Source: Phenylobacterium sp.
GTDB taxonomy: Bacteria; Pseudomonadota; Alphaproteobacteria; Caulobacterales; Caulobacteraceae
Reading direction: 5' to 3'
Length of the DNA stretch: 64,000 nt
Assembly (NCBI RefSeq): GCF_030680185.1
Contig: NZ_JAUXVZ010000047.1
Coordinates: 35,346-99,345 of the forward strand
Positions 1 through 8,602 of this stretch are shown here, one piece after another. The position numbers and the translations under genes were made by a program. The stretch's first letter is position 1. Each line of letters opens with the position of its first letter. Below the pieces are notes generated by a model. It ran no database searches, was not told the origin of the DNA, and worked only from the letters and a program-made list of their open reading frames with translations.

Positions 1-1044
1 GACCACCCCGCCGGCGGGCGAGTATTTCATCGCATTGTCCACCAGATTCTGGGCCACCTGCACGACCTGGTCGCGGTCGCCCACCGCTGTCACGCTGCCC
101 CTGGGCGGCAGGTTGACCTCCAGACTGACGCCCTTTTCCCGCGCCAGCGGGGTGATGGCGTCGACGACGTCCATCACCGCAGCCACCAGATCCACGTCTT
201 CACTGGGGGGCACATGTTCGTTCAGCTCGATGCGGCTGAGCGACATCAGGTCGTCGATCAGGCGGGACATGCGCTCGGCCTGGACATGCATGATGCCCAG
301 AAACTTCTCGCGGGCCCCCTCATCGGCCCGGGCGTGGCCGCGCAGGGTCTCGATAAAGCCCGAGAGCGAGGCCAGCGGCGTGCGCAGTTCGTGACTGGCG
401 TTGGCCAGGAAGTCTGCCCGCATCCGTTCCACGCGGCGGATGTCGGTTTCGTCGTGCAACACCAGCAGCGCCAGGCGCCCCCCATCGCCCCCCATCCCCA
501 GCGGCCGGGCATAGACCCGGAAGATTCGTTCCTGGGAGCCGCCCGGCTCATAGAGCGCCTCGCCTTCGAGGCCGCCGAACAGGGCCTCATCGACGGCTTC
601 CAGCACGTCTGGATCGCGAATGGCGGTGACCAGCAGGCCGGCCTCCCGCTGGATCTTCAACACCTCGCGGCCCGCCAGATTGACCATGACGAACCGACGC
701 CCGGTAAGGTCGTCGGGCTCATGGGCCGAGATCACCATGACGGGATCCGGCAGGGCGTTCAGCACCGCGGTATAGGGAAGGGACAGCTGGCCAGCGGCGA
801 CCTCGGCATGGGTCTCGGCCACCTCGGCCTTGATCCGCGCCGCCTCGCCCCTGGCGCGGAAGGCCTGGATGGCGGCGACGCCCGCCACCGGCAGGGCCAG
901 TATGAAGGCCGCCAGGGGGTCGGCGTCGCCCACGGCGACCAAGCCAGCCATGGCCAGCAGGCCCGTCGCCCCGGTGACGAGGGCGGGCCCGGCGGCGAAC
1001 CCGCGGCGAGGTCCGAGGGGCAAGGGTTGCGGCAGCAGGGACAA
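1..1044 (-). CDS. phoR: PhoR-type sensor histidine kinase (partial, runs off left edge)
   Basis: This is the N-terminal and central part of a membrane sensor kinase that in this family phosphorylates PhoB under phosphate limitation. Reading the minus strand, two hydrophobic segments (about nt 985-880) are followed by a PAS-like region, a HisKA motif SHELRTPL (near nt 400) with the phospho-acceptor His, and the ATP-binding N box NLVDNAMKYSP at the very edge; the rest of the ATPase domain is outside the window. The frame is open up to an ATG at 1095, but a TTG at 1044 has a good ribosome site (GGAGA seven bases upstream), so I chose it. It is divergent from the LOV kinase gene, as phoR and lovK are close neighbours in Caulobacter. 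Family call is firm; the PhoR identity rests on architecture and neighbourhood. Confidence 0.8.
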   Translation of the reverse strand, partial: MSLLPQPLPLGPRRGFAAGPALVTGATGLLAMAGLVAVGDADPLAAFILALPVAGVAAIQAFRARGEAARIKAEVAETHAEVAAGQLSLPYTAVLNALPDPVMVISAHEPDDLTGRRFVMVNLAGREVLKIQREAGLLVTAIRDPDVLEAVDEALFGGLEGEALYEPGGSQERIFRVYARPLGMGGDGGRLALLVLHDETDIRRVERMRADFLANASHELRTPLASLSGFIETLRGHARADEGAREKFLGIMHVQAERMSRLIDDLMSLSRIELNEHVPPSEDVDLVAAVMDVVDAITPLAREKGVSLEVNLPPRGSVTAVGDRDQVVQVAQNLVDNAMKYSPAGGVV

Positions 1045-1088
1045 GATCGAATCTCCGTTCGCCGGATCATCCACCAAGCCGCATACCT

Positions 1089-1106
1089 GTGTCATCGCCG
1101 TGACAG
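1089..1106 (-). promoter_or_regulatory. Possible PHO-box-like direct repeat upstream of phoR
   Basis: On the minus strand the sequence CTGTCAC-GGCG-ATGACAC forms two seven-base half-sites spaced 11 bases apart, the spacing of PhoB boxes; five of seven bases agree between the halves. It lies 45-62 bases upstream of the TTG start at 1044, a reasonable place for a promoter element. One copy only and an imperfect second half, so this is tentative. Confidence 0.25.
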
Positions 1107-1211
1107 TGGAAAGAATCCCTGACCGACATACGCCCGACCTGGGCCGCCGTTCGGGAACTGGCGTGGGGAGCCGGCGTTTCCCAAGCCCTGGGGAGTGGCG
1201 GTGCAGGTATT

Positions 1212-2309
1212 ATGAGCGAGCGAAGGGACACCTTTCGGGCCGACAGTCTGCTGACGCCGCGGGCGGGAATCGACGATCCGTTCGCCGCGGCGGTGCACGC
1301 CACCCGCATGTCGATGATCATCGCCGACGCTCAGGCGCCCGACATGCCGATCGTCTTCGCCAATGACGCCTTCCTGGCTCTGAGCGGTTACGCCCGCGAT
1401 GAGGTGCTGGGACGCAACTGTCGCTTTCTTCAGGGCCCTGACACCGATCCTGAGGCGGCGCGCCGTCTGGCGCAGGCGGTGACCGACGCCGTGCCCATCA
1501 ATGTCGACATCCTGAACTACAGCAAGGACGGCAAGCCGTTCTGGAACGCGCTCCAGATCAGTCCGGTGCACAACGCCGATGGCGTGCTGGTCTATTTCAT
1601 CGGCTCGCAGATCGATGTCACCGCGCGGAAGAACGCCGAGGATCGCCTGGTGCAGGATCGGGAAGGCCTGGTTTCGGTGGCCACCGAACAGACCAGGGCC
1701 GCCGAACAGGCCCTGGCTGAACGCACGGCCCTGCTCCACGAGGTCGATCACCGGGTCAAGAACAACCTCCAGCTCATCAGTTCCCTTCTGGTCCTGCAGA
1801 CGCGGCGGACCGAAGATGCAAAGACCCGGGTGGCCCTGCAGTCGATGCTGTCGCGGGTCAGCGCCATCGCCACGGTTCACCGCCGGCTGTTCCAGAGCCG
1901 CGATCTGGCGCGATTCGACGTGGCCGCATTCGTCCGCGATCTGGTGGGCGACGTCTCATCGAGCCGCGAGGAGGTCGAGGTCGATCTGGACCTGGAAAGC
2001 ATCGACATCGCCGCCGCCCAGGCTGCGCCCCTGGCCCTGGCGGTCAACGAGTTGCTGGACAACGCCTTCGCCCACGGCCTGGCGAGCGAGAAGGCCGGAA
2101 AGCTGGGAATCCGCGTCAAGCGGCTGAACGGCCACTATGTGATCGAAATCTGCGACGACGGCCCCGGCCTCCCCCCCACGGGACGGTTCGAGCCAGGCTT
2201 CGGCCTGACGATTGTGGGACTGCTGGCGCAACAACTGCGGGCAGAACTGCGTTTCGAGCCGACGAACCCCGGCGTGCGCGCCATTCTCGAACTGCCCGTA
2301 AACGCCTAG
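1212..2309 (+). CDS. lovK: Blue-light LOV-domain histidine kinase (LovK)
   Basis: A soluble 365-residue photosensor kinase. An N-terminal LOV/PAS domain (about residues 25-140) has the flavin-binding signature GRNCRFLQG, with Cys70 as the predicted photo-adduct cysteine. A HisKA_2-type dimerisation and phosphotransfer segment, EVDHRVKNNLQLISSL, places the phospho-acceptor at His180, and the ATPase domain has NELLDNAFAHG and GFGLTIVGLL. Length, order of domains and the position of the cysteine agree with Caulobacter LovK. It starts at an ATG and is followed eight bases after its stop by the receiver gene lovR. In Caulobacter this pair modulates adhesion and the general stress response; that role here is inferred from the family. 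Confidence 0.92.
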   Translation: MSERRDTFRADSLLTPRAGIDDPFAAAVHATRMSMIIADAQAPDMPIVFANDAFLALSGYARDEVLGRNCRFLQGPDTDPEAARRLAQAVTDAVPINVDILNYSKDGKPFWNALQISPVHNADGVLVYFIGSQIDVTARKNAEDRLVQDREGLVSVATEQTRAAEQALAERTALLHEVDHRVKNNLQLISSLLVLQTRRTEDAKTRVALQSMLSRVSAIATVHRRLFQSRDLARFDVAAFVRDLVGDVSSSREEVEVDLDLESIDIAAAQAAPLALAVNELLDNAFAHGLASEKAGKLGIRVKRLNGHYVIEICDDGPGLPPTGRFEPGFGLTIVGLLAQQLRAELRFEPTNPGVRAILELPVNA

Positions 2310-2316
2310 GTCCCCC

Positions 2317-2778
2317 ATGTCGCAACCCATGTCCGTGCTGATCGTCGAAGACGAGGCCCTGTTGGCCGTCGAACTCGGATTCCTGGTCGAAGAGGCGGGA
2401 TGCGTGCCGGTGGGCCACGCCCTTGACGCGGCGGTGGCGGTTCAACTGGCGGCCCGACACAGGCCAGACATCGCCCTCGTGGACGTGCATCTGGCTGACG
2501 GCCCGACAGGCGTCGATGCGGCCCGCGAGATCGCCGGTCATCACGGGGCTCTGGTGCTGTTCATGCCGGCCAATGTGAAACGCCTTCCTGAGGATCTGGC
2601 CGGCGCCTGTGGCGTCATCGGCAAGCCCTATACCGACCGGGCCGTCCGCCGCGCCTTGACCTATCTTGTCGGATGCCAGGCGCGCGGGTGCGCAGAGTCG
2701 CCCCCGCCCCCCGGTCTCACCTTGTCCGACGCCTATGCCGCCCGCTGGGGCGTTCATCAGCTCGAACAGTCGGCCTAG
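2317..2778 (+). CDS. lovR: Single-domain response regulator (LovR)
   Basis: A 153-residue receiver protein without a DNA-binding output domain. The acidic pocket (ED at 11-12), the phospho-acceptor Asp56 in LVDVHL and the conserved lysine in IGKPY are visible; the last 25 residues are a Pro/Ser-rich tail. It sits directly behind lovK in the same operon, so it is the expected phosphate partner or sink of that kinase. A second ATG four codons in (2329) is an alternative start. Function assigned from family plus gene order. Confidence 0.85.
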   Translation: MSQPMSVLIVEDEALLAVELGFLVEEAGCVPVGHALDAAVAVQLAARHRPDIALVDVHLADGPTGVDAAREIAGHHGALVLFMPANVKRLPEDLAGACGVIGKPYTDRAVRRALTYLVGCQARGCAESPPPPGLTLSDAYAARWGVHQLEQSA

Positions 2779-2786
2779 TCGAAGAC

Positions 2787-3086
2787 ATGGCTGCGAGTTT
2801 CCTGCCAGAGGCGATCGGATTTTTGGCCGGTCTGTGTTCGATGGTGAGCTTCACCCCCCAGCTCATCAAGACCTGGCGGGAACGGGACGCCCGGTCGATC
2901 TCGCTGCGCATGTATGTGGTCACCGTCACCGGCTTCGCCCTCTGGGTGACCTATGGCGTATCGATCGGAAGCCTACCGGTGATGCTGACCAATTCGGTCT
3001 GCCTGGTTCTTTCGGGACTTATCCTGGCGATGAAGTGGCGTTTCTCGCATACGCAGGCCGGAGCCGACCTCAAGCCCATGGCCTAG
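2787..3086 (+). CDS. SemiSWEET/PQ-loop small sugar transporter
   Basis: A 99-residue membrane protein with three predicted transmembrane segments and a PQ-loop motif (FTPQLIKTW, about residues 22-30), the size and pattern of bacterial SemiSWEET transporters, which dimerise to move small sugars across the inner membrane. The ATG at 2787 was chosen because the upstream extension of the open frame overlaps lovR and is not hydrophobic. The nine-base gap to lovR suggests co-transcription, but a role in light signalling is not implied. Confidence 0.8.
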   Translation: MAASFLPEAIGFLAGLCSMVSFTPQLIKTWRERDARSISLRMYVVTVTGFALWVTYGVSIGSLPVMLTNSVCLVLSGLILAMKWRFSHTQAGADLKPMA

Positions 3087-3194
3087 CCTGGCGGCCTTGG
3101 TTGGCGCCGCAGCACCGGCTGTCTAGAATTGCGACTCCGACGACAGGCGCCTCGCCTCCCCTGGCGCGCGCCGCCGCCAATTCAGGACCTCGCA

Positions 3195-5507
3195 ATGAAC
3201 GACCGGATCGCCGCTGCTGAGGCTGCTTTCAAGGCTGGCCACTTCGACGAAGGGGTCGCCCTGACGGAAGCGCTGCTCATCGACGAGCCCAAGTCAGGAA
3301 ACCAGCTCTATCGGAACTTCGCCTCGCTGCTGTTCCGCCGGGGGCGGTATGAGGACAGCGCCCGCTGGGCGAAGACCGGCGCCGAAATCTATCCCCGCGA
3401 CAGCGAGCTGTGGAACATTCTGGGCGTCTCCCTGCGCCGCCTCGATCGCCCCCAGGAGGCCCTTCAGGCCCTGAACGCCGGCATCAAGGCCCAGCCCAAG
3501 AATGAAGCCCTCTGGCAGAACAAGGGCAATGTCCTCAACGATCTGAAGGACGGCCCAGGCGCCATCGCGGTGTTCAGTCGCCTGGTCCGTTCGGCGCCGA
3601 CCAACCCCGAGTTTCAGCGGAGCCTGGGGCGCGCCCATTGGCACGCAGGCGACATGGAAAAGGCCGAAATGCGCTATCGGCTGGCCACGCGCCTGCGGCC
3701 CGACCTGGTCGACGCCTGGCTTGATCTCTCGGCGCTGCAGGCCGACTCCAAGAAACCGGAAATCGCCGTGGCGACCCTGGACGAGGCGATCGCGCAGAAT
3801 CCCGCGCCGCGCCTGAAGGAGGCCAAGGCCCTGGCCATTCGCCGGTCCAACAAGCTGCGCCAGGCCGAGGCCTATCTGCTCACCCTTCTGGAGGAGCTTC
3901 CGGACGAGGCCTGGGTGCACCACCAGCTGGGCGCCGTGATCACCGACTGGGACCGGCCCCGGGCCAACGAGCATCTGCGCCGGGCCGTCGAATTGGCGCC
4001 GGACAATCTCGAATATCGGATGGGCCTGGTCGAAAGCCTCGCCCGCTCACGGCACGGCGATGAAGCCGCCCATATCGACGCGGCCTATGTCGAGCTGAAA
4101 CTCGCCCGCGAGCTCGGCCCCCTGGTCACCGGCGGTCAGTTGAAAGTGGCTTCCGAAGTCCTCTCGCGCGTGGCCGATTTCGAGGGCCTGGAGGCGACTT
4201 GCGACTTCCACGAGACGGGCCGCCTTTGGGCCGAGCAGGGCCGCCACACCGCGCTCCTCAGCCAGCTGTCGCGGGTGCGGGCGCCGGAGGATCGCGACGA
4301 ACTGGTCACCCAGCACCGCATCTATGGCGATCTCGTGCAGGAGCGCGTGGCCCGCTACCCCCTGCGTGCGCCGGCGGCGCCCCGACAACCGGACGGCAAG
4401 ATCCGTCTGGGCTTCATGTCATCGGACCTGCGCAACCATCCGGTGGCCTATTTCGCCCTGCCCCTGTTCGAGCACTATCCCCGCGATCGCTTCGATCTCT
4501 ATTGCTACTCCTTCTATCAGGGGCAAGAGGACCACCTGCAGAAGCGGATCACCGGCCTGGTGAAGGCCTTCCGTTGGAACCAGGACGTCAGCGACCTGGA
4601 CGCCGCCCAGATCATCAGCGACGACCAGCTGGACATGCTGATCGAGCTCGGCGGCTCGACCCACATGAACAAGCTCAATGTGATGGCCTGGAAGCCGGCG
4701 CCCCTTCAGGCCAGCTGGCTCGGCTATCCGCACTCCTCGGGCCTGTCGAAGATCGACCATCTGATCGTCGATCCATATCTCCTGCCGCCCCGGCCGGAAC
4801 TGATGATCGAAGAGCCCCTGCTGATGCCTTCGAGCTGGATCGCCATGGGCGAGCTGGCCTTCCCCGAGCGACCGATGGCCGCCCAGCCGCCTGTGGTCGC
4901 CAATGGCTTTGTCACCTTCGGCACCGCCAACAATCCCTACAAGTACAGCCGCGAGATGGTCCGCCACTGGGCGCGGGTGACCGCCGCGGTGCCCCATTCG
5001 CGGTTCATGTTCGTCCGGCCCGAGGCGGGCACGGCGGCGTTCCGCGACAACATCAGCGCCATCTTCGAGTCCGAGGGCGTGAGTCGAGACCGGATTCGCT
5101 TCGAGGCCGTGCGCGGCGCGCACATGCCGTTCTACAACGAGATGGACATCACCCTGGACACCTTCCCCCAGACGGGCGGCACCACGACGTGCGAGTCCCT
5201 CTGGATGGGCGTGCCGGTGGTGACCCTGGTGGGGCCTGGCCTGTTCGAGCGGTTGAGCCTGTCGATCCTGGGCAATGCGGGCCTGGCCGATCTCTGCGCG
5301 GGCGACCTCGACACCTATCTCCAGACCGCGGTGAAGCTGGCGGGCGATGTGGAGCGGCTGACCAGCCTTCGCCAGACTCTCCGCCCGACCCTGAAGGCGA
5401 GCCGCCTGGGCCAGACCAAGGTCTTCGCCCAGGACTTCTACCGCATGATCGACGCCGCGGTGACCCGCAGCCAGGGGGCGACGGCCAAGGCCAGCGAGGT
5501 CGCCTAA
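3195..5507 (+). CDS. TPR protein with SPINDLY/OGT-like GT41 glycosyltransferase domain
   Basis: A 770-residue soluble protein: TPR-like helical repeats over roughly residues 1-380, then a GT41 (O-GlcNAc transferase/SPINDLY) catalytic region with the conserved blocks HPVAYF, APLQASWLGYPHSSG, FGTANNPYKYS and DTFPQTGGTTTCESLWMGVPVVTL. Family members attach a sugar from a nucleotide donor to Ser/Thr of proteins. The ATG at 3195 with AGGA upstream is preferred over an in-frame start 22 codons earlier whose product is Arg/Pro-rich. It lies at the edge of a surface-glycan and RTX-protein locus, so a surface or flagellar protein is a plausible acceptor; that is inference. Confidence 0.88.
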   Translation: MNDRIAAAEAAFKAGHFDEGVALTEALLIDEPKSGNQLYRNFASLLFRRGRYEDSARWAKTGAEIYPRDSELWNILGVSLRRLDRPQEALQALNAGIKAQPKNEALWQNKGNVLNDLKDGPGAIAVFSRLVRSAPTNPEFQRSLGRAHWHAGDMEKAEMRYRLATRLRPDLVDAWLDLSALQADSKKPEIAVATLDEAIAQNPAPRLKEAKALAIRRSNKLRQAEAYLLTLLEELPDEAWVHHQLGAVITDWDRPRANEHLRRAVELAPDNLEYRMGLVESLARSRHGDEAAHIDAAYVELKLARELGPLVTGGQLKVASEVLSRVADFEGLEATCDFHETGRLWAEQGRHTALLSQLSRVRAPEDRDELVTQHRIYGDLVQERVARYPLRAPAAPRQPDGKIRLGFMSSDLRNHPVAYFALPLFEHYPRDRFDLYCYSFYQGQEDHLQKRITGLVKAFRWNQDVSDLDAAQIISDDQLDMLIELGGSTHMNKLNVMAWKPAPLQASWLGYPHSSGLSKIDHLIVDPYLLPPRPELMIEEPLLMPSSWIAMGELAFPERPMAAQPPVVANGFVTFGTANNPYKYSREMVRHWARVTAAVPHSRFMFVRPEAGTAAFRDNISAIFESEGVSRDRIRFEAVRGAHMPFYNEMDITLDTFPQTGGTTTCESLWMGVPVVTLVGPGLFERLSLSILGNAGLADLCAGDLDTYLQTAVKLAGDVERLTSLRQTLRPTLKASRLGQTKVFAQDFYRMIDAAVTRSQGATAKASEVA

Positions 5508-6319
5508 CCCTGGAAGAAGCCCGGCGCCGCAAGGGCGTCGCGCAGCAGCCCCTGGGCGTCGCGCGGGGTGACGCCCAGGGCGCGCAGGCGCTCGGTCGCG
5601 CAGGCCGGCGCCGGCGGCGTCGGTCGATCGGCCGCCAGGTTCAGGGTCCAACCGGCCTCGGCGAATACGCGGGCGAGATCGGCGTTGGAGACGTTCTCTC
5701 CCCGGGCCACATTGACCACCCCGTCCGCCCCTTGATCGGCCATGGCCAGCAGGGCCGCCACCACGTCGTCGGCATGGATGTAGTCGCGCACGGCGCCGGG
5801 GAGAGAGTCCCGGGTCAGGACCCGGCTTTGACGGGCCTCCTGCAGCAACTCCGGCAGGAAGCCGCTGGCGCCTTGGGCCAGATCGAAGACATTGGAGAGA
5901 CGGGCCACCGCGCCACGGCCATCGGAGCGCGCCAGGGTCAGGTTCTCGCCCAGGGCCTTGGAGAGATCATAGACATTGCGCGGGGCGGCCGGATCAAAGG
6001 CCAGGACGTCGTCCTCCCGCCCGCCGGCCGCGCCGAGGCTGTCGTAGAGCCTGGTGGACGACAGATAGATCAGCCGATCGAAACGGGCCTTGGCCAGCAC
6101 CTGGGCCAGCAGGGTGACGTGGGCCTCGACCGTATCGAAGGGCCGGACGGCGAAGTCGCCGGTCAGGCCGGCGCAATAGAAGACCTGGCCCAGATCGCGC
6201 GTGAACAGATCGGCCTCGCCGCGGGCCGGCGCATAGACCGCCTCGCCCCGATCGCGCAGGGCCTGGGCCAGCCGTCCGCCGATGAAGCCGCCGGCCCCGA
6301 TGACGGTCCAACCCCTCAC
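5504..6319 (-). CDS. NAD-dependent epimerase/dehydratase-family reductase (nucleotide-sugar operon)
   Basis: A 271-residue short-chain dehydrogenase of the extended epimerase family: dinucleotide-binding GAGGFIGG at the N-terminus, FYCAGL, then YLSSTRLYD and the active-site YxxxK in NVYDLSKAL. It starts at GTG 6319, overlapping the previous stop by four bases (GTGA), and is the last gene of the CDP-sugar operon. In that place the likely job is 4-keto reduction of the branched 6-deoxy sugar, but the substrate is not proven by sequence. Its stop overlaps the end of the convergent GT41 gene by a few bases. Confidence 0.8.
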   Translation of the reverse strand: MRGWTVIGAGGFIGGRLAQALRDRGEAVYAPARGEADLFTRDLGQVFYCAGLTGDFAVRPFDTVEAHVTLLAQVLAKARFDRLIYLSSTRLYDSLGAAGGREDDVLAFDPAAPRNVYDLSKALGENLTLARSDGRGAVARLSNVFDLAQGASGFLPELLQEARQSRVLTRDSLPGAVRDYIHADDVVAALLAMADQGADGVVNVARGENVSNADLARVFAEAGWTLNLAADRPTPPAPACATERLRALGVTPRDAQGLLRDALAAPGFFQG

Positions 6320-6810
6320 CGCTTGCCGCGCTCGCCGATGCGGCGGACCGGCGCGCCGGCATAGATTCCGTAGGGCTCGAGCTGGCCGCGCACCACTGCG
6401 CCCGCGGCCACGACGCAACCCTTGCCGATCACTGCGCCGTCCAGCACCACCACGCCGGCGCCGAGCCAGACGTCGTCCTCGATGACGATGCCGCCGCGGC
6501 TCTCCATGAAGCCCTGGTCGCGGATGCGCACGTCACGGTCGGCGATCTCGTGATTGGTCGGGGCGAGCGTGCAGTTGGCGGCGATCAGCACACCCTCGCC
6601 GATGCGCACCCCATTGCCGGTGTAGATCACCGTGCCGGAATTGACCGCGGAGTCCGCGCCGATGGTCACCTCGCCAGAGCCGCCGACGGCCTTGATCTTG
6701 ACGAAGGAGTCGATGAGCACGCGCGGTCCGATCTCGATCAAGGTGCCCCGCACCGAGCGCTCGATATCCGCCAGCGGCGAGATGGTGGCGGTGGGGTCGA
6801 TCTTGAGCAT
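6316..6810 (-). CDS. Hexapeptide-repeat (LbH) acyltransferase
   Basis: A 164-residue left-handed beta-helix protein made of isoleucine-patch hexapeptide turns (for example VTIGADSAVNSG, VRIGEGVLIAANC, VIEDDVWLGAGVVVLDG) with a C-terminal PVRRIGER tail. Such enzymes transfer acetyl groups from acetyl-CoA to sugars as trimers. The ATG at 6810 overlaps the stop of the upstream epimerase gene (TGATG), and an upstream continuation of the frame is a shadow. In this operon it would O- or N-acetylate the deoxysugar or glycan. Confidence 0.85.
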   Translation of the reverse strand: MLKIDPTATISPLADIERSVRGTLIEIGPRVLIDSFVKIKAVGGSGEVTIGADSAVNSGTVIYTGNGVRIGEGVLIAANCTLAPTNHEIADRDVRIRDQGFMESRGGIVIEDDVWLGAGVVVLDGAVIGKGCVVAAGAVVRGQLEPYGIYAGAPVRRIGERGKR

Positions 6811-7361
6811 CAGCGGCCTCCTGGCCCGGCTTCGCGACCGAAGTCCGGGTAGCTGGCGTCCCGCTCGGAGATCACCTGCGGGTCGGCCGGCCAGGCGATG
6901 GCGAAGGCCGGATCGTTCCAGCGCACGCCGGCCCCGTACCCGGGCTCGAACATCGGCGCGATCTGGTAGAGCACGTCGGTGTCGGCCTCCAGGGTGAGGA
7001 AGCCATGGGCGACGCCTTCGGGGATGAAGAGGGCGCGGCCGGCTTGCGCGTCCAGCTCGACCCCGGTCCAGCGGCCCAGAGTCGGGCTGCCCGGACGCAG
7101 GTCGAGGGCGACATCGAAGATCCGCCCCCGGACGACCCGCACCAGCTTGGTCTCCCCATGAGGCGCTGGCTGATAGTGCATGCCGCGAAGGGTCAGCGCC
7201 GCAGTGTTCCGCGACAGGCTGGTCTGGGCCGGGGTGAAATCGATGCCGGCGTCTGCAAACTCGGCGGGGCAATGCAGCCGCGCAAAGGCGCCGCGGTCAT
7301 CAAGGACGGGGTCGGGATCAACGACGACGACGCCCGCGATATCCGTCGGCGCAAACCGCAT
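6810..7361 (-). CDS. dTDP-4-dehydrorhamnose 3,5-epimerase-like (RmlC family)
   Basis: A 183-residue cupin of the RmlC family, full length. The catalytic His62 lies in RGMHYQ; LVRVVRGRIFDVALDLR and FIPEGVAHGFLTL are the classic substrate-binding strands. RmlC enzymes epimerise C3 and/or C5 of nucleotide-linked 4-keto-6-deoxyhexoses. Because the operon makes CDP- and not dTDP-sugars, the substrate is probably the CDP-4-keto intermediate, after or before C-methylation. Overlaps the neighbouring genes on both sides by one base. Confidence 0.88.
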   Translation of the reverse strand: MRFAPTDIAGVVVVDPDPVLDDRGAFARLHCPAEFADAGIDFTPAQTSLSRNTAALTLRGMHYQPAPHGETKLVRVVRGRIFDVALDLRPGSPTLGRWTGVELDAQAGRALFIPEGVAHGFLTLEADTDVLYQIAPMFEPGYGAGVRWNDPAFAIAWPADPQVISERDASYPDFGREAGPGGR

Positions 7362-8602
7362 CAGTCGAGAACCTTGGTCACCGGCGAGGCGATCACGAAG
7401 CGGCCGCCCCAGTCCCGCACATAGGCCAGCTGGCCCATGATCTCATCCTTCAGGTTCCAGGGCAGGATCAGCACATAGTCGGGCTTCACCTCGGCCACCT
7501 TGTCAGGCCCGTAGATCGGCGCATGGCTGCCAGGCAGGAAGCGGCCCTGCTTGTGCGGATTGGCGTCGAAGGCGCAGACGATGTCGTCGGGTCCCACGCC
7601 GGCATAGTTGAGGAAGGTGTTGCCCTTGGCCGCCGCCCCATAGGCGGCCACCGTCTTGCCGTCGGCCTTGGCCTGGCGAAGGAAGGCCAGGAAGCTGTCG
7701 CGCACCTCGTCGACCCGCGCGGCATAGCCCTCATAGGTCTCAAGCTGATGGAGACCGGCCGCGGCCTCGCGGGCGCGCAGGGTCTTGAGCGCGTCGGTCT
7801 CCTGGTGGCTGGAGGCCTCGTGGGCGCAAAACAGGCGCAGCGACCCCCCATGGGTCGGCAGCAGCTCGACGTCGAAGGCGCGCAGGCCGTTGGCCCGCAG
7901 CACCTGGGCCACCGCCAGCAGCGACAGGTAAGAGAAGTGCTCGTGATAGATGGTGTCGAACTGCACCATCTCCAGCATGTTCAGGAAGTGGGGAAACTCG
8001 AAGGTCAGCACGCCTTCCGGCTTCAGAACCTCGCGGAACCCGGCCACGAAGCCGCCGATGTCAGGCACATGGGCCAGCACATTGTTGGCCGCCATCAGGT
8101 CGGCCTTGATCCCCCGCGCCGCCAGCGCCTTGCCGGTCTCCCCGTGGAAGAACATCACCTCGGTGGGCACGCCCTTGTCGATGGCCGCCTGGGCGGTGTT
8201 GGCCGTGGGCTCGATCCCGAGCACCGGCACGCCAGCGGCCTTGAAGTGCTGCAAAAGGTAGCCGTCGTTGGAGGCGATCTCGACCACCAGGGAGTCAGGC
8301 CCCAGGCCGAACCGCGCGATCATCGCCTCGGCGTAGCGGCGGGCGTGCTCCACCCAGCTGGCCGAGTAGGACGAGAAATAGGCGTAGCCGGCGTCGAAGA
8401 TCTCGTCGGCGGCGACCGGATCGTCCACCTGCACCAGGAAGCACTCGGCGCAGACGCGGGCGTGCAGGGGATAGGTCTTCTCACCGCCGGCGGCCAACTG
8501 CTCGGCGGTCAGGTTGCTGTTGGCCAGCGGCTGACGGCCCAGATCCACCAGGGTATGGCTGAGCGGCGAGCGGCAGAAACGGCAGACGGGCGTCGTCATC
8601 AC
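7361..8602 (-). CDS. Nucleotide-sugar C-methyltransferase (SAM-dependent, NovU/TylC3 type)
   Basis: A 413-residue three-part protein: an N-terminal zinc site with Cys7, Cys10, Cys51 and Cys54, a central SAM-binding Rossmann domain (VVEIASNDGYLLQHF, about residues 106-120), and a C-terminal NAD-like fold (KTVAAYGAAAKGNTFLN) typical of sugar C-methyltransferases. Family members add a methyl group to C3 of 4-keto-deoxysugars in antibiotics and O-antigens. It lies between the CDP-glucose dehydratase and an RmlC-type epimerase, exactly the order of reactions expected for a branched sugar. Confidence 0.88.
   Translation of the reverse strand: MMTTPVCRFCRSPLSHTLVDLGRQPLANSNLTAEQLAAGGEKTYPLHARVCAECFLVQVDDPVAADEIFDAGYAYFSSYSASWVEHARRYAEAMIARFGLGPDSLVVEIASNDGYLLQHFKAAGVPVLGIEPTANTAQAAIDKGVPTEVMFFHGETGKALAARGIKADLMAANNVLAHVPDIGGFVAGFREVLKPEGVLTFEFPHFLNMLEMVQFDTIYHEHFSYLSLLAVAQVLRANGLRAFDVELLPTHGGSLRLFCAHEASSHQETDALKTLRAREAAAGLHQLETYEGYAARVDEVRDSFLAFLRQAKADGKTVAAYGAAAKGNTFLNYAGVGPDDIVCAFDANPHKQGRFLPGSHAPIYGPDKVAEVKPDYVLILPWNLKDEIMGQLAYVRDWGGRFVIASPVTKVLD

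Noticed and set aside
1..1095. Plus-strand frames (35-394, 214-1122) over the phoR region
   Set aside because: The minus strand encodes the HisKA and N-box motifs of a histidine kinase; plus-strand frames are shadows.
4199..6364. 721-codon open frame on the plus strand across the GT41 and epimerase genes
   Set aside because: Shadow frame in GC-rich DNA; it crosses two well-supported convergent genes and is Gly/Arg/Pro-rich.
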